A DNA stretch of 64,000 nucleotides, from NCBI RefSeq assembly GCF_000247815.1, contig NC_021678.1, forward strand, positions 3,865,425 to 3,929,424. The letters are read 5' to 3'. A program made the translations under genes and the position numbers. How positions within the stretch are numbered: the stretch's first letter is position 1; the number at the start of each line of letters is the position of its first letter. The notes under the pieces are model-generated. The model was not told the DNA's origin. It saw nothing but the letters and a program-made list of their open reading frames with translations, and did not search any database. Below are positions 15,003 through 28,393 of this stretch, one piece after another. The DNA comes from Ficedula albicollis (Eukaryota; Chordata; Aves; Passeriformes; Muscicapidae).

Positions 15003-15095
15003 TCTCCATGAGACCTGGTCAGGGTCTCAGACATCTCAATTTTAGTCAAGGTTTCCTCATGAGGCGTGGCCAGGCTCTCAGACCTCTCATTTTTC
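15003..15095. repeat. Diverged tandem repeat, about 50 bp x 2
   Basis: Two imperfect copies of a segment containing CATGAG, GGTCTCAGACATCTCA or GCTCTCAGACCTCTCA, and ATTTT. The copies have clearly diverged, unlike the other duplications in the window. Confidence 0.6.
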
Positions 15096-15142
15096 GTGGT
15101 ATTCGGGAGCAGAAGCTCCAGTTGAAGTTTGTGGCTGATCAG

Positions 15143-15144
<2 letters not shown>

Positions 15145-15227
<83 letters not shown>
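15145..15227. other. Poly-G tract, 83 bases, artefact-like
   Basis: This is an unbroken G run. AAGTTTGTGGCTGATCAGCC stands immediately before it (15125-15144) and again immediately after it (15228-15247). A join that re-reads its own flank explains this better than a biological insertion does. Confidence 0.9.
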
Positions 15228-15228
<1 letters not shown>

Positions 15229-16020
15229 AGTTTGTGGCTGATCAGCCAAGCTCAGTGGGCCAGGGTCCTCAGCCAGATGTGAAGGTGTGAAGTTGCAAAG
15301 GTGATGTTTTTTTTGTGCCCTGGTGTGTTGGGGACAAAGAAATTAATCACACGTTAACTGTACTGAGATGGATGGATTGGAGTGGTCACTGAAATATGGT
15401 TTGTACATTGCTTTGGGTCCTGTATCTGTGGGAGATTTTCATCCTGGGGAGCACTGGGACTCAAAAAAGTTTATTGACAAAATTTGGTGCTATTGGGCCC
15501 CACTGCTTCTAATTTTGTCTCTTTTCAACATAAGTTGGTCTCATAAAAATCCAGACACTTCTGAAGAGAATTTGGGTATTGCATTGGGTGTTTCTCCACT
15601 CAAAGAAATGCCCATGTCCACTCATTGACATTTTGCACGGGATGAGGGATTTCATAAAAGAGGATGGTTTCCTTTTTTAGAGCATAGTCTGACTCCCTCA
15701 CGAGATTGGTAGTTCTCCTGTGGGGTACCTGGAGCAGGTTGTGCAGACCTATCCACATCTTGTCCTCTCAAGCCTGCTGAGTGAGCATTCTTTCCCCCCC
15801 ACCCCTCAAACCCTCCCTTTAGTGCTGGCATTTTTTGGATCATTTTAAGTACAATTGACAATAGATGTAAAAGAAAAAAAAACCTGTTATTTTTATAGAA
15901 GCTGCTTTTACTGGACAAACATGCACTTGATGGAGGGCTTCAAAGGGAGGAAGAGCTTCACTTTTGTTCCCTTAGGTTGGAAATGCTGTTTTGTGAAAGA
16001 GTCCAGCTTCTCTGTATGCT

Positions 16021-16288
16021 GAGGGACAGGATGAGAGGAAACGGCCTCAAGCTGTGCCAGGGGAGGCTCAGGTTGGAGAGCAGGAGGAATTTCTGCATGG
16101 AAAGGGTGCTCAGGCCTTGGCAGGGGCTGCCCAGGGAGGTTTGGAGTGCCCATCCCTGGAGGTGTCCAAGGAAGGGCTGGAGGTGGCACTCAGTGCTCTG
16201 GGCTGGGGACAAGGTGGGAATGAGTCACAGGGTGGACTCCATAGCCTTGGAGGGCTTTTCCAAGCTCAGTCATTCTGGGATTCTGTGA
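16021..16288 (+). mobile_element. CR1 LINE 3' fragment, second subfamily
   Basis: A sense CR1 copy of a different subfamily from most others here. It has GGACAGGATGAGAGGAAACG, then CTGCCCAGGGAGGTTTGGAG and GGACTCCATAGCCTTGGAGG, and ends in CATTCTGGGATTCTGTG. Confidence 0.82.
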
Positions 16289-16854
16289 ACTTTTGCCAAA
16301 ACGCTTCTTCAGAGATCTTTGATGGTACCAGAGGAGGTATTTCTGCCTCTCAAATGGGGCTCAAAGCAAGAGCCTTGTCTTTATTTCCACTTCCATGTGC
16401 CCTGAGTGCTCTTGGGCACTTTGCCTGTGCAGGATGGTGCTCTGAGACTGCACAGATAGCAAGAATTCCATCAGAAGGGCAAAGCACGTGGATTTGTGTT
16501 AGAAAACAAGGATTTAAGAGCAGGAGCCTTGCTAAAGGATGGGAAGGATGGGTGGATTCAAGCACGAAGAATTGCTGGTGGAATTAGCTGTGAAAGAAAT
16601 GGCTTGGAATACATAAACATGAGGATGTGGGTGGCAGGAAGGGCATGGAAAGAGGTGCCAGTGAGGAGCAGGTCAAGCAAAATGAAAGCTCTGGGCACCC
16701 AGGGAAGGACTAGAGGAATGTGATTGGAATGTTGGAAGAAGGACTTGGCTGAGATTAGAGCTGAGTTTAAAAAAGAAGAGAGAAAATACACTGAAATGAG
16801 AGGCAGCTTTAGGTGCTTTGAAACTCAAATTTGTGTTCCTTCCACTCCTTTGGC

Positions 16855-17062
16855 TGAGTTCTGGGTGGGAAGTTTGGGAAGACTCATGCATGGGAATGGT
16901 TAGGATTTGTGGGTGGGAAGTTTTGAGGGGACTCATGGGTTGGGGAAGAGCCATGTGTGGGAATGATCGAGAAGAATTATGGGTTGGGAATGGTTGGGTG
17001 GAATTTACGGGTCGGGAGATTGGAAGAATTTGTGGGTGGGAGTTGGTTACAGTTGGTTACAA
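16855..17062. repeat. Degenerate G-rich minisatellite, about 35-bp unit
   Basis: Imperfect copies of a unit built on GGGTGGGAA, GAATGGTT and GAAGAATT recur about five or six times. It ends with a short AGTTGGTTAC doublet. The order and spacing are irregular, so the exact unit is uncertain. Confidence 0.65.
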
Positions 17063-18178
17063 AGAACTGGGACTCTGCAGTGGTTGGTGCTGGTGGTAGC
17101 TGGTGAGCAAGACCAAGGAATGGCCTTTTAGGGAGCAGGTTCATTGCCCAGAAACCATATAAAAATTACCACTAATGTATCTAATGAATGTGGTTTACCT
17201 GTTGTAAATTTGGAGGCTGTTAGCCCAGTATTTTCATTAATTAGATTTTTGGGTGCCCACAAGATTCTACTTGAAGGGGTCTGATCCCAACACTTCCTAA
17301 AACCAGGCCCTTCCAAGGAATTGCACCTTGGGTGGTCAATAATGTGTGCCTTAAATCTGGTCTCCAGAAACACCCTACATAAGCAGTAAAACTCTGCAAG
17401 TTTGTGTCCAGGTCTCCTCCAGATGTTTTTTTTTTTCCTCTTTCTTCCCACTCTGGCGCATGAAAATGGGAAAAGCTGGGGGTTCTGTTGTCAGTCTGTA
17501 AATGGTAAAAAGGTGGGGATGTAAAGATAAATAAACAAGCTCAGCTCAACAGAACACCCTTGGAAAAAAACATCTCAAGCTTAACCAAATTTGAGGATTT
17601 GGATTAATCCCCCTCTTTTGGCTCCAGTCCTTGCTGGTTTATACCTTCCTTGGCATTAGAAGATCTGATGGTGAGTGCAGGGCACTGTTGGGCTGATTTT
17701 GTCCCAAATTTGGATTGGGATAAAATATCCAATACTTCCACATCTCCAGGTCATCGTTGAAAAATCCAGCAGACATCCCAAGGGAGATGCAGGAGAGGTT
17801 GGATGGGAAGCTCTTGGCATCCCCCAGCCTGCTGTTGATTGAATTTGCAGGGGCAGAGCATCTGAGGTGAAAATTCCAAGGTTTGGGAGGGTCTATATAT
17901 CAATTGAAAGCCTTAATTCAGAAAATATTTGGGGTTTTGGTGATATATAAATGCACATTGCTTTTGATAGGGTGACATAAGGGATGAAAATATCCTAGCG
18001 AGTTTAGATGCCAGCACTGATAAGCTGTGACATGAATTTAGCAAGGACTGTTCCACAAAACAAGGCAAAAATGATCAAATTAAAATACTGTATTAACAGG
18101 TGAAAAGCAAAACTTATTTGCTGAATAAAGCCTTTGCTAGCAAAGCTGGAAAACCACCAAAACCAGCACAAAAAAAAA

Positions 18179-18321
<143 letters not shown>

Positions 18322-18708
18322 AAACCAGCACAAAAAAAAGAAAAGAAAAAAAAAAAAAGATATTTTTTTACACCAGACTTCTTATTGCAGTTTAGTTCAT
18401 GTAGCATATTCCCTGTTGGAAATTCCTGTGTCTTGTTGATGTGCTAAAAATGGATTTAGGCTGTGAGGATAATTCATCTGGGCACAGGCTGGCACCAGCA
18501 CAGCCAGAAGAAAAATGGGCAAGCCACAAATGCTTCCAGTTTAATTATTCTGTTCCTTACCACGGGACAATCTTTAAGTCACAGCCAGTGCCAGGCTGGG
18601 ATAAAAGGGGTCCAGGGTGATGTTCTTGCAAAACAGCCAAAATATGGGCTGGATAACAGGTTCTGCTTTTATTTGCTCATCTTCATTTGGTTCCTTTCCC
18701 TCTTGCAG

Positions 18709-18786
18709 ACTCACTACGAGAGTGGAGAGTACATCATCCGCCAAGGGGCTCGAGGAGACACCTTCTTTATAATCAGCAAAGGAAAG
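18709..18786 (+). CDS. PRKG1: PRKG1 exon: CNB-B beta-barrel start (about residues 255-280)
   Basis: This exon has 26 complete codons in phase 0 at both ends, starting Thr-His-Tyr-Glu-Ser-Gly-Glu-Tyr-Ile and ending Ile-Ser-Lys-Gly-Lys. The pattern Gly-Glu-Tyr-Ile-Ile-Arg-Gln-Gly followed by Gly-Asp-Thr-Phe-Phe-Ile-Ile is the classic start of a cyclic-nucleotide-binding beta barrel, here CNB-B of PRKG1. The acceptor is CTCTTGCAG and the donor GTGAGT. I recall Asn in mammals where this sequence has Ser (about residue 259), a conservative surface change. The length of 78 bases is a multiple of three with symmetric phase, so skipping would keep the frame but remove part of the barrel. A reading frame runs on past the donor into the intron and is not coding there. 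Confidence 0.97.
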
Positions 18787-19762
18787 GTGAGTTCACACCT
18801 TCCCAGGGCAGGGGGCTCCCAAAACCCCTCTCCAGCCTCTCTTTCTCCCCTCCTGAGACACGAATGTGTCAGTGCTTGACATTTAGTGGGACTCCTTGGC
18901 TGGATCAGGAGGGAAGAGTGGCCTGGAGGGCTGAAAATGAAACCCCCTGCTGGTTTGCACACGTGCTCCCAGGGAACACTTTGGGGTGGAAACTGTTGTT
19001 GAGTCTCTGGGTAAATGACCACAAAACTCAATTTCTTTGAAATAAATCCCACAATACCCCATGATTTCTTTGCTAAACATCCCCCTTCCAAGGCTGGCTT
19101 CCAGGTTTCAGTCCCATGGCTCTCTCTTCCCAAATAATAGAAAGGCAGGGATGTCTGAGCTCTCTCCATGGGGAAAAAAAGGTCTAAGTTTCTCTTCCAC
19201 TGCTCACAGGGAAAATATTTTGGACCTCTTTTCCCATAAAATGCTGATGGGACTTTATAGACCAAGTTTTTTCCTTCTATTCAACAATCATTTATAATTT
19301 TTTAGCCTGCCTAATACACTTGAGAAACACTTGGCTTTTTCCATGAAGCAGGATGGAGATTTTGGAGGGAATACATAGTGATTTCTAGCTGCCAACTCGT
19401 TTTCCACCATCATTTTCCACTTTCTGGGAGCCAGTCTTCATTGCAAGGTGAAAAATGCTCTTTTTCAGATCAATAAGAATGTCATGGAGAAGTTTTTGAA
19501 ATGAAGTTAGTCATAGCCTGCAGAAATCCTAGTTTGTTGTTTTGATGCCCTTTTACCTCTCTTTGCTCAGAAATAATATTCCTTCTTTTCCCAGAGAGTG
19601 GACAATCATGAGACAAGCTTGAAATCCTTTTTTCTTGACATTATTTCATGGGCAAAAATACTGGGATGGTGCCTCTCCCTCCCATGCTGAGTGTTTGGAG
19701 CCATGTTGGCCACTGAGGCTTTTGCCTCTCTTGGTCAGGTGGATCCCATCCCTTCCCAGCAG

Positions 19763-20687
<925 letters not shown>

Positions 20688-21403
20688 TTGTCAATCTACA
20701 CAGAAACGTAAAAACCAAATCCCAGTTGTTGGCTGGCAGCTCTTAACCTTCACCCAGAGGATGGAGAAGATCTCCCATGTCCTTGGCCATTGCTCCAGAG
20801 CCCTGGACTCCTCCTGGAGCAAATTCTTGGCTTTGTCCCTGGCCTGTTCTCCTTTATCTTGCTGTGACAGCTGCTGGCCAGAAAAAGGAAACTAAAATAA
20901 AACAAGGCATGGAGACTTGCTAAAAAATTCCCAGACTCTCGGCTGGAGCCTGATGGCTTGACAGAAATTCCCACAGGGATAGTTAAATCCTGCCCAGTTT
21001 TCTCTTCCAAGCTTATTGCTTTGGAAAAGAGACACCAGTGGCTGATGGATGGAGCTGGAGAGAGTTTAATTTTAATGCCTGGTTTAGGATGGATGTAATA
21101 ATCCACGGTAAGGATACAGCCTGGAATAGAGCCTCAGCAGTGAAACATGGAATAAATGGCAATAAAATACAGGATTTTAGAGTCAGTGTGTGCTGCCTGG
21201 CACCTGCTAAAGCTGGAGCACATCAGCTCCCATGTCCTGTGGTAAAACTTGACCCAGGCAGCTCAGTGAGCCAGGAGAATGCTGGCAGCAGCTCCTGTTC
21301 CTGGGAGCACACCTGCAGTGTCTGCAGTCAGCGTGAGCAGGGTCAGAGAGAGCTCCTTAGGGAATGTCTGCTTGCCTGTCGTGTCAGAGTGTCTGGAGTG
21401 ACA

Positions 21404-21750
21404 CAGAATCATGGAATTGTTTGGATGGAAAGCCCATCCAGTGCCATGGGCAGGGACACCTTCCACTGTCCCAGGCTGCTCCAAGCCCCATCCAGCCTGG
21501 CCTTGGACACTGCCAGGGATCCAGGGGCAGCCACAGCTGCTCTGGGCACCCTGTGCCAGGGCCTGCCCACCCTCCCAGGGAACAATTCCTTCCCAGTATC
21601 CCATCTGACCCTGCCCTCTGGCAGTGAAGCCATTCCCATGTCCTGTCCCTCCATCCTTTGTCCCATGTCCTTCTCCAGCTCTCTTGTACCTTTAGGCCTG
21701 GAATTCCACTCTAAGGTTTCCCTGCAGCTTTCTCTTATCTGGGCTGAAGT
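21404..21750 (-). mobile_element. CR1 LINE 3' fragment
   Basis: An antisense CR1 copy beginning at the 3' terminus (CAGAATCATGGAATTGTTTGG). It shares all internal blocks, then diverges from the others after CTTTAGGCCTGGAATTCCA. Confidence 0.83.
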
Positions 21751-22153
21751 GAGCAGAGATAATTTTTTATTCCCCTCCATCCCTGTCAACTCCATCCACC
21801 CCACTTGACCCCACTCCTGAGCTCCTTTAGTGTATTTAATTTAACTTGTTTTCTCAAGTCCTACCAAGCAGAAATCAAAGTGATTTCCAAACATGCTGTG
21901 TGCAGGAATCTGTGGAATAACAATGGATGGAAATGGCTCATTCCCTTCTGCTTGGGAAGTGCTGCTGCTCCATCACTTGCCTTTATCCAGAGGCAGCATG
22001 GGCCTTGCTGTGCCATTTTCCACCCTTTTCCCTTTAAAATCCACAGTGTGGCAGCAGTTTAATGCAGGTTCCCCACTGGAGGCTGGCTCAGAGCTTTGAA
22101 CCTTGCAGAAGTCACACTGTCCTAATCCCTGAACACTCTTTACCTGAGATAAA

Positions 22154-22625
22154 GTGGAGGTCATGGAAAAAGGGCTGAAATCTGCATTGAAGCTCCCCGT
22201 TTGTCCAGAGGTGTTCCTGGCTCACCCATCCCACATTCCCTGCCCTTCCATGAGTCAGTGCAGGTGCTCAGCACTGTGTGCTGGTCATTTGCCTCTCAAA
22301 ACCCACTGGTTCTCCCCTCCCCTTAAAGAGCTGGGAGAAGGTGCAGGCCACAAGTGTAAATTTAATCAGGAAATTACACTGGGATATCAGTGGAGGTCAT
22401 GGAAAAAGGGCCGAAATCTGCATTGAAGCTCCCCGTTTGTCCAGAGGTGTTCCTGGCTCACCCATCCCACATTCCCTGCCCTTCCATGAGTCAGTGCAGG
22501 TGCTCAGCACTGTGTGCTGGTCATTTGCCTCTCAAAACCCACTGGTTCTGCCCTCCCCTTAAAGAGCTGGGAGAAGGTGCAGGCCACAAGTGTAAATTTA
22601 ATCAGGAAATTACACTGGGATATCA
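22154..22625. repeat. Tandem duplication, 236 bp x 2
   Basis: Copies at 22154-22389 and 22390-22625 appear to differ at only about two positions (GGGCTGAAA versus GGGCCGAAA; TTCTCCCCTCC versus TTCTGCCCTCC). Such identity implies a recent duplication, a copy-number polymorphism, or two alleles joined in the assembly. It ends about 610 bases before a PRKG1 exon. Confidence 0.97.
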
Positions 22626-23234
22626 CTGAATCCAAAAGGATGTGCCTGACACTGACATCCCACCTTTTGGCTTTGGGAATTACCACGTGCAAAAGCTCTG
22701 GTTAACAAGATGGAAGGATTTGATTTCTGCTCCAGCTGGAATTGTCCCCTCCCTGAACTGGGGAGACAGCAGAGCCACACTTCATCCTGCAATGCCCCAA
22801 ACTGGTTCACTTCAGTTGTGTCCAAATGGGGGTGATTTGTGTTATTCCTGTCCCTTCAGGGAACTTGGGAGTGCTGGGAATCATGTGGAGCAAAGCTTAG
22901 GCCGTGTGTCTGATAGAGGCACAGCAAATTTTTGGAATTTCATGCTCCTGTGACTGTGCTTGTGCAGCCAACTCCACATTTAGAGTTAAAAACATTCCCG
23001 GAAATCCAAAGCTGTGTGTTTTTGCAGGAGAAGCAGGAAAAATCACCGCTCATTTTCTTGGATGGTTGGCTGGCGATGCCAAGGGAAGAGTGCAGCACTC
23101 TGGAGAATTACATGGTTCCCCAGAGGAGCTTTTCCTGAGAGATCCAGGAGGTGACCAGTTCCCCTCTGAGCAAAGAGGCTTGTGCTGTTAATGGAAAGTT
23201 CCCTGAATCCCGTGGGGTTTTGGCTTTTCCACAG

Positions 23235-23329
23235 GTGAACGTTACCCGGGAGGACTCTCCCAGTGAAGATCCCGTCTTTCTCCGCACTCTGGGGAAGGGG
23301 GATTGGTTTGGAGAAAAAGCCCTCCAAGG
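23235..23329 (+). CDS. PRKG1: PRKG1 exon: CNB-B phosphate-binding cassette, first half (about residues 281-312)
   Basis: This exon carries 31 codons plus two bases of a Gly codon. It reads Val-Asn-Val-Thr-Arg-Glu-Asp, then Phe-Leu-Arg-Thr-Leu-Gly, then Trp-Phe-Gly-Glu-Lys-Ala-Leu-Gln. In I-beta numbering, Leu296 and Arg297 (codons at 23280-23285) are residues described as reading the guanine ring in CNB-B. Gly306-Glu307 (23310-23315) open the phosphate-binding cassette, where Glu contacts the ribose 2'-OH. All are intact. The acceptor is TTTTCCACAG and the donor GTAAGT. The split Gly codon is completed by the first base of the exon at 50143. At 95 bases, skipping would shift the frame. Confidence 0.97.
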
Positions 23330-24317
23330 GTAAGTGCTCCTTATGAAGTAGTTCTTACATTTGGATATCTTCTCCAGGATTTTTTTGCAGCTTTCAGGTG
23401 GTTCTGGCCATTTGGGAAGGGACTGGAAGTGGATTTATTCTTTTGGAGTCACTGGATTTCTCTTAGATAGAGGTCCCTCCTCAGTGGGAAATGGGCTTGT
23501 TCAGCACTTGAGCAGCCAAATGCAGACCTTCAATTGCTTGTGGACACCAAAAATTAGTTTGTCTTTGTGCTTCCTTCCCCAAACATCCATTGAAAGCTCA
23601 AAGAGTTTGATTTTTGCAACTCTGGAGTGTTATTCCTTTATGGTCATTCTGGTGGGGTGGATGGCTGAAAACAGGGCAGTTTGGGGGGTTTAAATTGCTG
23701 TGCTCTATTTATATGGGAATTTGGAGGTGGAAATTGGATGTGAGTGAGCACTTTTATATAAACATTTTCCTTTTGGGGATGAGCTAAAAGGAGAGAGGCT
23801 GCAAATCCATATTCAACAGGTGTTTATTATAAAAATAGGCTTCATTAAGGCAGGAATTTGGGACACTCATTCATCTTCATGACAAACATCTTTTCCTGGG
23901 GGCTTATCTGGGTGCCAGAGCTCTTGGGCTTTTTTTAGGATGCTGTGGTAACATGGTCAGTCTCTTCTCTACCACCCTTCTCCCAAATAAAAGATGGCAG
24001 AATATTTGGAGGCCGAATTTCCTGGCACTTCTTGGCAGCCAGAGATGTATTGAGCACAAACCTCAAGTCTATGAACCTCTACCTTAATTACAAAATGTTG
24101 TGGTTATTGAAGAAATATTCTGATTTTGATTCCGTCCCTGCCCAGCCCTGGTGGCCCGGAGCATCCCCATGGTGGGAATTCCTTGGCATTTCAAATGTAG
24201 TTGTGTGAGATTGATTAATTTACAATACTTGGCTGCATGTATTTGAATATTCAAGATAGAAATGGAAACTTAACTATTGAGACAGCGTTCTCAGCATGCA
24301 GAGAAAACACAACCCTG

Positions 24318-24452
24318 CCATCCCTGGCAGTGTCCAAGGCCAGGTTGGACAGGGCTTGGAGCAGCCTGGGACAGTGGAAGGTGTCCCTGCCCATGGCAGG
24401 GGTGGCACTGGATGGGCATTTGAGATCTCTTCCAAGCCAAACCATTCTGTGA
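24318..24452 (+). mobile_element. CR1 LINE 3' end
   Basis: A sense CR1 tail from TCCCTGGCAGTGTCCAAGGC to ACCATTCTGTGATT, followed directly by a T run of about 18 bases. Confidence 0.85.
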
Positions 24453-24779
24453 TTTTTTTTTTTTTTTTTGCAGTCCAGAACCATCCCTCCAGTTTGCTGA
24501 TAATCACAGGAGTTTTACAGGGACGTTTAAATGAGCTAATGTAAAAATATTGTTGTGTAAACATTTGGTAGCTCAATAAATTGATAATTAATGAGTTTCT
24601 GTCAGGATTATGTGAGACATATCATTCGGCCACTTGGGAAACCTTTAGGATGATTACACTGCTGTAAAATACAGCTATGGCTGGTAGCTTGAGATGAAAT
24701 GAAATTTTTACTTTATTTTCTTTCCTTTTTTATCTTTGATTAATCTTTTAAAACTTTACCAGGGCCTTAGCAATACTTG

Positions 24780-24820
24780 GAATTCCAGAATGGTTTGGGT
24801 GGGAATGGACCTTACAGACC
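24780..24820 (-). mobile_element. CR1 LINE 3' terminus, very short
   Basis: Only the terminal block CCAGAATGGTTTGGGTGGGA and a few following bases remain, antisense. Confidence 0.65.
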
Positions 24821-25576
24821 AAGTGATACTTTATTAAAACCTAGTATAAAACAACAGCTACAAATAATTTCTTCATTAGGGCAGAAAATAATGCAGAAAT
24901 GCAGCCCAGCAGGAGCTGGGATAACAAATTCCTCCCAGCAATATGTCCCTGACAGAGCCATCAGGGGCTGATGTGCATTATCCCATTTTCCACGCTCACA
25001 GCAGATGGCACCCATTAGTTCCCAGTATCCCATTGCACACCAGCAGAACGAGTCATGAAATGATGATCCACATCCTCTCCCAGGCCCCCTTGTACCTTCC
25101 TGGCTAATTGGAGGCAGCAGATGGATAATTTGCAGTCTAGCACGACATAATTTAGGGTGCTCCACAATCAGGTGTTGTTTTCTTCATTGGAAAGAAAATA
25201 CGTTACAGGTCTGGTTGCAATAATTATTTCTATCAGCAGGGAAATAAAGTTCCTTCAAATCAGCACGGGGAGATAACTCAATGCATCTCAGGTGCTACAC
25301 TCAGTAATAACCAATGTGAATAACTCAGTGTGGCTCAGGTACTAAAACTGGCTGATAAATTAGGGGTGCTGCCTTGCTGGCCTCACACCGCTGGATCTTG
25401 CTCCAGAACATCTGGAGCACACCACAGCCCCTTCCAGAGGGATGTTTTGGGAGCAGCCATTTATCCCATTGGATGGAAAATCTGGTTTGAGACCGTGGCA
25501 GGGAGTCTTGAGACAGAAAATGATGGAGGAAGAAAAGAGGACAGGGAGCAAATTTTGAGGAAAATGAAGGTTCTGT

Positions 25577-25675
25577 GCACCCTGGGATAGTGGAAGGTGT
25601 CCCTGCTCAAGGCAGGGCGTGGATTGGGGTGGGCTTTAAGTTCCCTTCTAACTCAAACCAGTCTGGGATTCCATG
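25577..25675 (+). mobile_element. CR1 LINE 3' end
   Basis: A sense tail with CCTGGGATAGTGGAAGGTGT, GGGCTTTAAGTTCCCTTCTA and a terminal CTGGGATTCCATGA. Confidence 0.8.
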
Positions 25676-26382
25676 AATGCCTCCTTCCTGCTGCATATTC
25701 CATCATATATTGATTTACTCAGAGCTAGTGGTTTGAGTGATGTGGAGTTCGTCTGGTTTTGGGATTCAAGAGGAATTCTGGACCTGGAGCAGGGTTGATG
25801 TTTGGAGAGGTGATATGGAGCAGGAGAGGGAGGAGTTGGATAGAAATATTCATAGTTTGGTTCATAACATTTTGACCAAACTGGCCAAGTCTTGAGGGCC
25901 AGCTGAGATTTTAAGATAAGTGCTTTGCTTATTAAAAAAGGGATCCCTAAACACTTCTGGGCAGTGGCAAAAGAGGAAGAATATGGGATACTCCAGCTAC
26001 TACTTCAGCTACAAACTGAAGCTGAGTCAGGGCCTCCATAACATAAGTGTGTCCACTGGAAGTGTTTATGTTTAAATATAAACGTGTGGGTGTATCCTAC
26101 TGAGAAAAGCAATGGGAATGTGGATGGTTTAAACCTACAGGAATAGCACAAAGTTATAACAAATATATTCCATGTTACAGCATGAAAAGAGCAGCTGGCT
26201 TTAAGGCTGTTTTATTGCATTTCTAGGAGGAGATTTTTAATGTTATTTTATTCTGAAAACCGCTGAGTTTGTTCATTTACCTATGTGGGCTGTCCTGGAA
26301 AATAAGAAAATTACTTGCTCTGTGAGGAGGGCATGGGGGACACCGAGCTGTCCCTGAGGCAGCAGAGTGTCCTGGGGATCCT

Positions 26383-27738
<1,356 letters not shown>

Positions 27739-28199
27739 GAAAGTCTTCAGCTGCAGAAGCAATAGCCTGAATATGCAGGCAGGGAATAAAGTCTAACTGT
27801 ATAAAACACAGGTCTCCTCAGGATGTGCTGTGGGCCAAAAGCTCAGATAACTCTGTTTCCTTAGCTACAAGCTGGTATCTATTCAGTAGTGAGGGTTTAG
27901 CTGAAAATGGGTGGAATCAGCATGGGGATGTTTTGCTTATGCTTTTGCCCAAACTGTTTTATAACCTGATGTGTCACCACTGCGCTGCTCAGGCTTTTCC
28001 ACAGGATGCCTCTTTTTATTCTTTGCTTTTCTAAGCCTCTCTAAGCTTTTCTGGATAGGTCATCACAATGCCATCATTCCATGCTGCCAGCAGTGCCAGC
28101 GGGATGTGACTGAGTGTCTGCAGGGAGGGCTCTGAGCAGGGCCCAGCAATGGCACCAGAGCCACGGGCAGGGCCTGAGCCCAGCGATTCCCCTGCACAG

Positions 28200-28393
28200 G
28201 AGGCACAACTTCTTCCCTGGGCAGTGCCCAGCCTGAGCAGATTGCCCACAGAGCCTCTGGGCTCTCCTCCCTGGGGCTGTTGCAGAGCTGTGTGCACACA
28301 GTGCTGTGCCCTGTGCTCTGGGATGGCCCTGCTGGAGCAGGGAGGTGCCACCAGGTGCCCACCGAGCTCCCTTCAGCCTGAGCCGTGCTGTGA
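28200..28393 (+). mobile_element. CR1 LINE 3' fragment, diverged
   Basis: A diverged sense CR1 tail: ATTGCCCACAGAGCCTCTGG, then CCCTGCTGGAGCAGGGAGG and CTCCCTTCAGCCTGAGCC, ending GTGCTGTGA. Its last 50 bases match the reverse complement of 56150-56205 with about two differences. Confidence 0.65.

Noticed and set aside
15125..15247. Reading the 20-base flanks as a transposon target-site duplication
   Set aside because: The insert is pure G with no element structure, and the same flank pattern recurs at 18159, so a join artefact is more likely.
18463..18879. A 138-codon reading frame containing a PRKG1 exon
   Set aside because: Only 18709-18786 is coding. The flanks are intron beyond clear splice sites and do not resemble PRKG1.
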